Shown here one piece after another: positions 51,934 through 58,533 of a stretch of DNA of 58,533 bases. Where the stretch lies: the NCBI GenBank assembly GCA_002723115.1, contig PBNL01000009.1:1-58533 (forward strand), in the 5' to 3' direction. Under the pieces are notes generated by a model. The model saw only the letters and a list, made by a program, of their open reading frames with translations, was not told the DNA's origin and did no database searches. The stretch comes from Methanobacteriota archaeon (GTDB lineage Bacteria > Bacteroidota > Bacteroidia > Flavobacteriales_D > Sanyastnellaceae). A program made the position numbers and the translations under genes. How positions within the stretch are numbered: the stretch's first letter is position 1; every line of letters begins with the position of its first letter.

Positions 51934-53928
51934 ATGCATAAAAACCTGCAAGCAATCCTGACACGTACAGCTGTGTCATTTCTACTAGTCCTTGGCGCTT
52001 CTAGTGCCTTTGCACAAGAGTTACAAGAAGAAGCGGACAACCTATTTGATCGTCGTGCTTATTTTGAGGCTTCATCTGATTATGTAGCGGCTTACGCTAA
52101 AGAGAAGAATTTAGATTCTAGAGCTCACTGCGCATTTCGCGCTGGTGAATGCTTCCGTCTTCTTCATGATCACGATATGGCATTGGAATGGTATGATAAG
52201 GCTTTAGGTCTTAGATACGCAAATACTAATCCTGAGATTTACCTTCTTTACGGTGATGTTTTAAGAGATCAAGAGAACTTTTTTGACGCAATGGAATGGT
52301 ATGAGAAGTATGGAGAAGCAGATGATAGATCTACAGCAGATGATAGAATTGAAGCTGCAGATATCGCAGCACTTTCTGTTGATGAACCACCTAGCAGATA
52401 CATTGTTGAACCAATGTATACGCTGAATTCACCATCGTATGATTTTGCTCCGATGTACTCGTCAAAGAAAAATAACACTCTTGTGTTTGCATCATCTCGT
52501 GAGAGTTCAGCCGGAACAGAAGAGGACCCAATTACTGGTCAATCGTACATGGATTTATTTACTACGTCTCAAGATAAAAAGGGGCGTTGGAGTGAGCCAG
52601 AGCCATTAGGAAATACAATTTGTACTGAGAGTAATGAAGGTGCAGTTGCATTTGATAAGAAGTTCAAGACGATGTACTTCACTCGTTGTGTTGACGAAGG
52701 AGGCTCAAACTTGGCTTGTGATATTTACTTTGCCCCAGTGGTAGGTAATTCACATGGAGCTTCTCAGCCTCTTTACTTAGTAAATAGAGATGATGATGAT
52801 TCGACACAAATTGGTCACCCGGCTATTTCACCAGATGGAGCCTTTTTAGTATTCACTTCTGATCTTGCAGGCGGTCACGGTGGAAAGGATCTTTGGTTTT
52901 CAAAGTATGATAAGGGATCTGACGCATGGGGTGCTCCTATGAATTTGGGTGGTGACATCAATACTCCTGGTGATGAAGAGTTCCCTACATTCCGTAAGGA
53001 TGGTTCTTTATACTTTGCTTCAAATGGTCATGGTGGCCTAGGTGGGTATGACATTTGCTCAGCTCAAGTAAGAGAAGGAGAAATGGCATATGCTGAAGTA
53101 GAGGTGCTTCCATACCCAATTAATACAGCAAATGATGACTTTGGAATTGTATTTAATGGATTAGCTAATTCTGGAGTATTTACTTCAAATAGAAAGGGAG
53201 GAAAAGGCCAAGACGATTTATACAGCTTCCGTTTACCTCCAATGGAGTTCTGCTACAGAGCATACGTTTATGATTACGATACAGGAATGCCAGTGTCAGG
53301 AGCTTCAGTAACTCTAGAAAGTTCTGAGGGTGAAATAAACACATATACTACTGATTCAGATGGTGCTATTGGACTTTGTGAAGGAGAAATTGGAGAGGGT
53401 ATCTCTTATGATGTTGATGTTAAAAACGAGGGATTCATCGGTACAGGAGATAGATTCTCTAGTATTGGATTAACTGAGTCTACTACGTTTGCAAGAGAGT
53501 ACTTCTTGAAAGAAATCATTCTTGAGAAGGAGTACGATATGCCACTTGTGTTATATCCACTTGCTAGTGCTGATCTATTGATAAATGAAGAGGTGAATTC
53601 TGCTGATTCTTTAAATTACCTAGTTGATCTTTTAACTAGAAATGAGAATCTAGTAATTCAACTTGAGGCTCATACAGATAGTAGAGGAACTGCAGCTTCT
53701 AACTTGAAGCTAAGCCAAAGAAGAGCAGAAACTTGTGTTGACTTCCTTGTTAAAAATGGAATTTCATCAGAAAGAGTTGTGGCTGTTGGTCATGGTGAGG
53801 ATATCCTTAAGATTTCTGACGCACAAATTGCAGCTCTTCCTAAAGAAGAAAGAGAAGCTGCTCACGGAGAAAATAGACGTACTGTATTTAAGATTATAAG
53901 GTTCGATTACGTACCAACAACAGAATAA
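51934..53928 (+). CDS. PorE-like TPR / beta-propeller / OmpA-domain protein
   Basis: 664 residues with a cleavable signal peptide (SFLLVLGASSAFAQ). Domains in order are: TPR helices (about 30-150; ASSDYVAAYAKEKN, EWYDKALGLRYANTNPEIY); PD40/WD40-like propeller blades (HPAISPDGAFLVFTSDLAGGHGG, TFRKDGSLYFASNGHGGLGGYDI); a carboxypeptidase-regulatory-like beta domain (YVYDYDTGMPVSGASVTLESSEG); and a C-terminal OmpA peptidoglycan-binding domain (IQLEAHTDSRGTAASNLKLSQRRA, ENRRTVFKI). The same order is found in PorE, a type IX secretion component, but Bacteroidota carry several paralogues, so the role is inferred. purM follows after 8 nt. Confidence 0.82.
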   Translation: MHKNLQAILTRTAVSFLLVLGASSAFAQELQEEADNLFDRRAYFEASSDYVAAYAKEKNLDSRAHCAFRAGECFRLLHDHDMALEWYDKALGLRYANTNPEIYLLYGDVLRDQENFFDAMEWYEKYGEADDRSTADDRIEAADIAALSVDEPPSRYIVEPMYTLNSPSYDFAPMYSSKKNNTLVFASSRESSAGTEEDPITGQSYMDLFTTSQDKKGRWSEPEPLGNTICTESNEGAVAFDKKFKTMYFTRCVDEGGSNLACDIYFAPVVGNSHGASQPLYLVNRDDDDSTQIGHPAISPDGAFLVFTSDLAGGHGGKDLWFSKYDKGSDAWGAPMNLGGDINTPGDEEFPTFRKDGSLYFASNGHGGLGGYDICSAQVREGEMAYAEVEVLPYPINTANDDFGIVFNGLANSGVFTSNRKGGKGQDDLYSFRLPPMEFCYRAYVYDYDTGMPVSGASVTLESSEGEINTYTTDSDGAIGLCEGEIGEGISYDVDVKNEGFIGTGDRFSSIGLTESTTFAREYFLKEIILEKEYDMPLVLYPLASADLLINEEVNSADSLNYLVDLLTRNENLVIQLEAHTDSRGTAASNLKLSQRRAETCVDFLVKNGISSERVVAVGHGEDILKISDAQIAALPKEEREAAHGENRRTVFKIIRFDYVPTTE

Positions 53929-53936
53929 AATAACTA

Positions 53937-55112
53937 GTGTCAGACACTTCACGTTATGCTGCGCGCGGGGTAAGCGCGGGCAAAGAAGATGTTCACGCTG
54001 CAATTAAAAACGTGGACAAGGGATTATTCCCTAAAGCTTTCTGTAAAATCATACCTGACTACCTTACTGGTAGCCCTGATCATTGCGTTGTGATGCACGC
54101 TGATGGCGCTGGAACTAAATCTTCCCTTGCTTATATGTATTGGAAAGAAACAGGTGATTTAGGCGTATGGAAAGGGATTGCTCAGGATGCTTTAATAATG
54201 AATGTTGACGATTTAATTTGTGTTGGTGCTACAGGCCCAATGCTTGTGTCGTCAACAATTGGTCGCAATAAACACTTAATCCCAGGTGAAGTTATTTCAG
54301 CAATTATTAATGGAACTGAAGAACTTTTAGCAGAATTAAGGGAGCAAGGGATAGATATAATATCTACTGGAGGAGAAACTGCTGATGTTGGAGATCTTGT
54401 TAGAACTATAATAGTTGACTCTACAGTCGTAGCTCGAATGAAAAGGGAAGATGTTATTGATAACGCTAATATTTCTGACGGAGATGTTGTAGTAGGGCTG
54501 TCAAGCTTTGGTCAAGCTAAGTATGAGAATTCATACAATGGTGGTATGGGGTCAAATGGATTAACCTCTGCTAGACATGATGTGTTTGCGAAGGGTTTGG
54601 CCTCAAAGTATCCAGAAAGTTTTGACCCAGGAACAGATGACGCATTCATATACACTGGTAATCATGAATTGACTGATGCTGTAGATGGAACTCCTCTAGA
54701 TGCTGGTCAGTTAGTACTTAGTCCAACTAGAACTTACGCTCCTATTATTCAAGAATTCCTCAAGGAATGGAAATCTTCGGTAAATGGCATGGTGCATTGC
54801 TCTGGAGGAGCCCAAACAAAAGTCTTGCACTTCATTAATGATGTCCATGTAATAAAGGGTAATCTATTCCCAACACCACCTCTTTTTAAAACTATTCAAG
54901 AAGCATCTAGAACTTCTTGGGAGGAGATGTATAAAGTGTTTAACATGGGGCATAGACTTGAGGTTTATACTAATGAAGCAGCAGCAGAAGCATTGATAGA
55001 AATTGCCTCTTCGTTTGGTGTTGAAGCCCAAATTATTGGAAGGTGCGAGGCGTCTTCACATGCAAAAGTGACAATCGACTCTGAAAACGGAGTGTTTGAA
55101 TATTCAAATTAA
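53937..55112 (+). CDS. purM: Phosphoribosylformylglycinamidine cyclo-ligase
   Basis: Purine biosynthesis enzyme making AIR from FGAM. The 391-residue product starts with GTG ([21 protein letters not shown]) and has [54 protein letters not shown] and [27 protein letters not shown]. It is longer than the about 345-residue E. coli type, as usual in Bacteroidota. It sits before prfA (8-nt gap) and pyrF, a translation/nucleotide cluster. Confidence 0.95.
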   Translation: MSDTSRYAARGVSAGKEDVHAAIKNVDKGLFPKAFCKIIPDYLTGSPDHCVVMHADGAGTKSSLAYMYWKETGDLGVWKGIAQDALIMNVDDLICVGATGPMLVSSTIGRNKHLIPGEVISAIINGTEELLAELREQGIDIISTGGETADVGDLVRTIIVDSTVVARMKREDVIDNANISDGDVVVGLSSFGQAKYENSYNGGMGSNGLTSARHDVFAKGLASKYPESFDPGTDDAFIYTGNHELTDAVDGTPLDAGQLVLSPTRTYAPIIQEFLKEWKSSVNGMVHCSGGAQTKVLHFINDVHVIKGNLFPTPPLFKTIQEASRTSWEEMYKVFNMGHRLEVYTNEAAAEALIEIASSFGVEAQIIGRCEASSHAKVTIDSENGVFEYSN

Positions 55113-55120
55113 TTCTGGTT

Positions 55121-56191
55121 TTGGAAGAGCTACTATCAAAATTAGAAGCCATCTATATCAGGTTCAATGAGGTTGAAAAATCAATTGGAGATCCTGATTT
55201 AATCGCAGACCAAAAGGCGTATAGAGACGCTATGCGAGAGTATAGACGTCTTGAGCCTATTGCTGAACATGCTCAAATTTTTAAAGGAGCATGGGATGAT
55301 CTTCAACAGGCTAGGGAATGGGCGGCGTCTGAAGATGAGGAATTTAGACAAATGGGCAGGGAAGAAGTTCCTGTTCTTCAAGAGCGCCTTGAGGAATTAA
55401 GCCAAACCGCAAGAGAAATGCTTCTTCCTCGTGACGAGGCTGATGATAGAGATGTAGTCTTAGAGGTTAGGTCTGGAACTGGAGGTGATGAAGCATCGAT
55501 TTTTGCTGGAGAATTGTTGAGAATGTATCTAAGACACATTGAGTCTAAAGGGTGGAAACACGAATTCATCTCTACGTCTGAAGGTACAGTTGGCGGTTAC
55601 AATAAAGCAGTTGTTCGATTGAGTGGAGAGGGAGTTTATGGCTGGCTGAAATTTGAAAGTGGTGTTCACAGAGTCCAAAGGGTTCCCGCTACTGAATCTC
55701 AGGGAAGAGTGCATACATCAGCTGCTACGGTCGCGATTTTGCCAGTTGCAGAAGAGGTTGATGTTGAACTTAAAGTGTCTGATCTTAGAAGAGACACCTT
55801 CAGAGCATCTGGAGCTGGTGGACAGCACGTAAATAAAACTGAAAGTGCTGTAAGATTAACACACCTTCCAACTGGAATTGTTGTTGAATGCCAAGACGGT
55901 AGGTCGCAACATGCGAACTTAGAGCATGCAATGGAGGTGATGAGAACTAAACTCTTCGAAATGGAACGTACAAAACAAGAAGAAGAGAGGTCTGAAAATA
56001 GAAAGCAACTGGTTTCTACGGGTGATAGATCAGCCAAAATCAGAACATATAACTTCCCTCAGGGTCGTGTTACTGATCATAGAATAGGCTTTACTTCACA
56101 TGCACTTCCAGCAATTATTGGCGGAGATTTGACAGAAATCATTGAAGCGTTGCATCTTGCAGAAAAAACAGAGCTACTAAAGAATTTATAA
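55121..56191 (+). CDS. prfA: Peptide chain release factor 1
   Basis: 356 residues. It recognises UAA and UAG with the PxT tripeptide ([17 protein letters not shown]) and hydrolyses peptidyl-tRNA with the GGQ motif ([16 protein letters not shown], about residue 230). It ends with the typical [18 protein letters not shown]. It starts at TTG 55121 ([25 protein letters not shown]), since no ATG occurs near the family start. The next gene starts 1 nt after its stop. Its TAG-reading role argues that TAG is a normal stop here, relevant to the hppA stop. Confidence 0.97.
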   Translation: MEELLSKLEAIYIRFNEVEKSIGDPDLIADQKAYRDAMREYRRLEPIAEHAQIFKGAWDDLQQAREWAASEDEEFRQMGREEVPVLQERLEELSQTAREMLLPRDEADDRDVVLEVRSGTGGDEASIFAGELLRMYLRHIESKGWKHEFISTSEGTVGGYNKAVVRLSGEGVYGWLKFESGVHRVQRVPATESQGRVHTSAATVAILPVAEEVDVELKVSDLRRDTFRASGAGGQHVNKTESAVRLTHLPTGIVVECQDGRSQHANLEHAMEVMRTKLFEMERTKQEEERSENRKQLVSTGDRSAKIRTYNFPQGRVTDHRIGFTSHALPAIIGGDLTEIIEALHLAEKTELLKNL

Positions 56192-56192
56192 A

Positions 56193-57026
56193 ATGAGTAG
56201 GAAAGCAACTTTGACATCCTCATCTAGACTATATGAGGCGATTGTGCAAAAACAGTCGTACTTGTGCGTAGGATTAGATCCAGATGCTAGTAAAATTCCT
56301 TCTTGTTTTGGAGATGGTGTTGAAGCTCTAGAACTGTTTTGTAAAAGCATAGTAAATGCAACAAAACATGTTGCTGTTGCTTATAAACCCAATCTTGCAT
56401 TTTTTGAAACATATGGTGCAAAGGGTTGGGAAGTTTTAGAAAGGATGATTGCTGATATTCCTTCTGAATGTCTTGTGATAGCAGATGCCAAACGAGGAGA
56501 TATCGGTAATACGGCATCAAAATATGCAAGTGCGATTTTTGACGGATTAGGTGCAGATGCTATTACAGTTGCACCATATATGGGGGAAGATTCTGTTACT
56601 CCATTCACAGATAGAAGTGATAAGTGGACAATATTATTAGCCTTGACTTCTAACCCTGGAGCTGATGACTTTGAATTTCATGGCAACACACCTCTTTTTG
56701 AAAAGGTTTTGTCTAAGGCTCAGGAGTGGGGGTCAACTGATAATCTTATGTTCGTTGTAGGAGCAACTAGACCAGAAATGCTTAAGAAAGTTAGGGAAAT
56801 AGCACCTGATTCATTCCTGCTTGTTCCTGGTGTAGGTGCACAAGGTGGTTCTCTTGAAGATGTTGCTGAGTTTGGTTTAAATTCAAAATGTGGGTTATTA
56901 GTTAATTCGTCAAGAGGAATAATTTATGCTGGAGGAGGTGAGAGTACAATTGAGGAGGCGATGTCAAAATCACGAATAGCAGCTGAAGAACTTGCATCAA
57001 AAATGGCAATTACTCTTCAGAAGTAA
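56193..57026 (+). CDS. pyrF: Orotidine 5'-phosphate decarboxylase
   Basis: Last step of UMP synthesis. The 277-residue product is of the longer type 2 family, with LCVGLDPDASKIPSCF, the catalytic lysine/aspartate signature VIADAKRGDIGNTASKYA and a late LLVPGVGAQGGSLEDVAEFGL. It begins 1 nt after prfA (TAAAATGAG context). It is the last gene of the plus-strand run before the K+ channel, with a gap of 73 nt. Confidence 0.95.
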   Translation: MSRKATLTSSSRLYEAIVQKQSYLCVGLDPDASKIPSCFGDGVEALELFCKSIVNATKHVAVAYKPNLAFFETYGAKGWEVLERMIADIPSECLVIADAKRGDIGNTASKYASAIFDGLGADAITVAPYMGEDSVTPFTDRSDKWTILLALTSNPGADDFEFHGNTPLFEKVLSKAQEWGSTDNLMFVVGATRPEMLKKVREIAPDSFLLVPGVGAQGGSLEDVAEFGLNSKCGLLVNSSRGIIYAGGGESTIEEAMSKSRIAAEELASKMAITLQK

Positions 57027-57099
57027 ATTAATTGCCAACGAATATCAATCACTTATTCAATATTTAGGTCTACTTAAATTGTTCTGCGTATTTTAGAGC

Positions 57100-58128
57100 G
57101 TGCTATATAAGTTCAAAGCCTTTACTAGATTTTTTCTGTCACTTGTCTTTGTTACAACTGTTGTAATCATAGGTAGTGTAGGGTATGTTGTTATTGAAGG
57201 TTATTCTTGGGTTGAAGCATTTTATATGACTGTAATTACAGTTTCTACTGTTGGTTTTAAAGAAGTTCAGCCTTTGTCAGATAGTGGAATGATTTTCACT
57301 TCAATTTTGATCATATCTAGTATCGGTGCATTTGCATATTCTATCTCAGCTCTCACGACTTACTTTGTCGATGGAGAGTATCGTAACACCTTTAAAGCTG
57401 CTCGTTTGAAAAAGGAAATAGACAAACTAAACAATCACGTCATCGTATGTGGATACGGACGTGTTGGAGAAATGGCAGTGTCTGAACTCAAAGATCACGA
57501 CACTACAGTTGTAATCATTGAAAATGATGAATCTAGGTGTGAGCTTTTGAGACAACAAGGTATTCTTGTTATTCAAGGTGATGCAACAAAGGATGAAAAC
57601 CTTGAAAAAGCAGGTGTAAGTAATGCAAAAGCTCTTATTTCTACTATGCCTGTAGATTCTGAAAATCTTTATGTAATACTTTCAGCAAGAGAAAAAAATT
57701 CTGACATTTTACTTATCAGTCGTGCTTCACAGATGAATTCTGTAAATAAGCTTAGAGTAGCAGGTGCCGATAATGTAATCATGCCAGATAAGGTTGGTGG
57801 TGCACACATGGCATCATTAGTTGCAATGCCTGATGTAGTAGAATTTTTAGACCACATAAGTATTCAAGGCTCTGATTCAATTAACCTTGAGGAAATATGT
57901 ATGGAGCAATTGCCAGCTGCAATGAAAAAATCTAAACTTGGTGATATCATTGAACACAATAGAGTTGGAGTAAACGTAGTTGGTCTTAAACGCTCTAATG
58001 GTGAATATGAAATAAATCCTAGCCCTGAAACTGAAATTGATGGAGCTTGTAAATTATTTGTTCTAGGAACATCAGAACAAATAAGAGCTTTAAATCGCAT
58101 GATTAAACATGCTCAGCCTAATTCTTAA
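57100..58128 (+). CDS. Potassium channel with RCK (TrkA-N) regulatory domain
   Basis: 342 residues from GTG 57100. Two membrane helices (about 10-30 and 62-88) flank a pore loop with the filter TVSTVGFKE; the usual TVGYGD is changed to TVGFKE. An RCK domain follows: VIVCGYGRVGEMAVSELKDHDTTVVIIEND (about residues 113-142), DATKDENLEKAGVSNAKALI, then a TrkA-C domain to the end. It resembles MthK/Kch-type channels, gated by cytoplasmic ligands or redox; ions other than K+ cannot be excluded. A TATTTTAG box 3 nt before the GTG is one mismatch from the -7 consensus. Confidence 0.88.
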   Translation: MLYKFKAFTRFFLSLVFVTTVVIIGSVGYVVIEGYSWVEAFYMTVITVSTVGFKEVQPLSDSGMIFTSILIISSIGAFAYSISALTTYFVDGEYRNTFKAARLKKEIDKLNNHVIVCGYGRVGEMAVSELKDHDTTVVIIENDESRCELLRQQGILVIQGDATKDENLEKAGVSNAKALISTMPVDSENLYVILSAREKNSDILLISRASQMNSVNKLRVAGADNVIMPDKVGGAHMASLVAMPDVVEFLDHISIQGSDSINLEEICMEQLPAAMKKSKLGDIIEHNRVGVNVVGLKRSNGEYEINPSPETEIDGACKLFVLGTSEQIRALNRMIKHAQPNS

Positions 58129-58141
58129 AGAAATCCTATAA

Positions 58142-58533
58142 ATGAAATATTCAATGAGGTTGTTATCTGTAATGCTCTGCGCATTAATACCATTAATGTC
58201 AATTGGTCAAGAAGAAGTTGTGGACAGTGTTCAGAGTGACACAGTTGTTGAGCTCGCAGACACATTAAACGTTGATGCGGCATTATCTACAGTAGCTCTT
58301 CCTCATGAGGAGCTTACTATGGACGATAAGATAAACGAGGTTATGGGGCCTATAACAGACTCAATTGTGTCTGTTGTTTTTTTCCAGGTAACACTTTTTG
58401 GATTCACTATTCCATTTGTTCTTATTTGGTTGAGTTTAGGTGCGCTTCTTTTTACTTTCTACTTTGGATTCATAAACATTACTGGATTTAGACATGCCGT
58501 TGATGTTGTAAGAGGAAAGTTTGACGATCCAAA
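58142..58533 (+). CDS. Alanine/glycine:cation symporter family protein, 3' end outside window
   Basis: ATG at 58142 starts a frame that runs to the end of the window (130 codons). The N-terminus has a signal-like helix (MRLLSVMLCALIPLMSIGQ) and a charged segment with DDKINEVMGPITDSIVSVVFF. It continues IPFVLIWLSLGALLFTFYFGFINITGFRHAVDVVRGKFDDP, which matches the start of Bacteroidota AGCS (Na+:alanine/glycine) symporters. The rest is outside. It follows the K+ channel after 13 nt. Confidence 0.85.
   Translation, partial: MKYSMRLLSVMLCALIPLMSIGQEEVVDSVQSDTVVELADTLNVDAALSTVALPHEELTMDDKINEVMGPITDSIVSVVFFQVTLFGFTIPFVLIWLSLGALLFTFYFGFINITGFRHAVDVVRGKFDDP

Noticed and set aside
1-58533. CRISPR arrays, tRNAs, rRNAs, insertion sequences, integrases and toxin-antitoxin genes
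   Set aside because: I looked for regular spaced repeats, cloverleaf-like sequences and transposase or integrase motifs and found none.

Overview
The window is a stretch of chromosome from a member of the Bacteroidota, probably a marine, Flavobacteriales-like lineage. The lineage is inferred from several signs. Three proteins are predicted type IX secretion cargo, two with type A tails and one with a type B (gliding-motility-associated) tail. There is a PorE-like TPR/beta-propeller/OmpA protein, a GSIII-type glutamine synthetase, a DUF3127 protein and a complete-looking menaquinone operon. Promoters resemble TTTG-N(about 20)-TANNTTTG, and there are almost no Shine-Dalgarno sites. The DNA is AT-rich by eye and gene-dense. 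I saw no tRNA, rRNA, CRISPR array, insertion sequence or prophage gene.

Layout. 1-3027 (minus): a membrane pyrophosphatase gene cut by an in-frame TAG, and pyruvate dehydrogenase E1 beta. 3131-9838 (plus): etfB-etfA, a BFN/UVR protein, purE, a flavin reductase-like protein, a DUF3127 protein, an AtoE-type fatty acid transporter and an M16 peptidase. 9827-11703: a protein of four 25-residue repeats, a divergent MFS transporter and a 51-residue ORF. 11695-19261 (minus): fabD, a 1306-residue PKD-type surface protein, trhO and mnmE. 19351-25198: sucD (plus), the folK / deoxynucleoside kinase / GH109-like operon (minus), then sppA and a SpoU methyltransferase (plus). 25273-35273 (minus): an OmpA/TPR-type lipoprotein, accA and the men operon. 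35509-42020 (minus): rsmG, a lysyl-endopeptidase-like secreted protease, a small lipoprotein, uvrB and rplI-rpsR-rpsF. 42173-58533 (plus): dnaX, an S4 protein, a GNAT protein, an aminotransferase, a PNGase F-like secreted enzyme, glnA (GSIII), a PorE-like protein, purM, prfA, pyrF, a K+ channel and the start of an AGCS symporter.

How the genes fit together. The men genes (thioesterase, menF, menD, menB, menA, menC-menE) overlap or nearly touch and supply the quinone of the respiratory chain. Etf, pyruvate dehydrogenase, succinyl-CoA synthetase and the pyrophosphatase fit an aerobic energy metabolism. trhO and mnmE both modify the wobble uridine of tRNA. The secreted protease, PNGase F-like protein and surface protein, with the PorE-like protein, fit a life of breaking down protein and glycoprotein.

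Most notable observations: a three-enzyme fusion MenC-MenE-RdgB; an A10 run in dnaX just after the collar domain, where a one-base slip in either direction gives an immediate stop; a DnaX lacking the usual zinc-module cysteines; a single in-frame TAG in hppA; a tandem 25-residue-repeat protein of unknown role; a LamG-like insertion in a PNGase F-like protein; and a recurring promoter layout in which the TANNTTTG box lies only 3-7 nt before the start codon.
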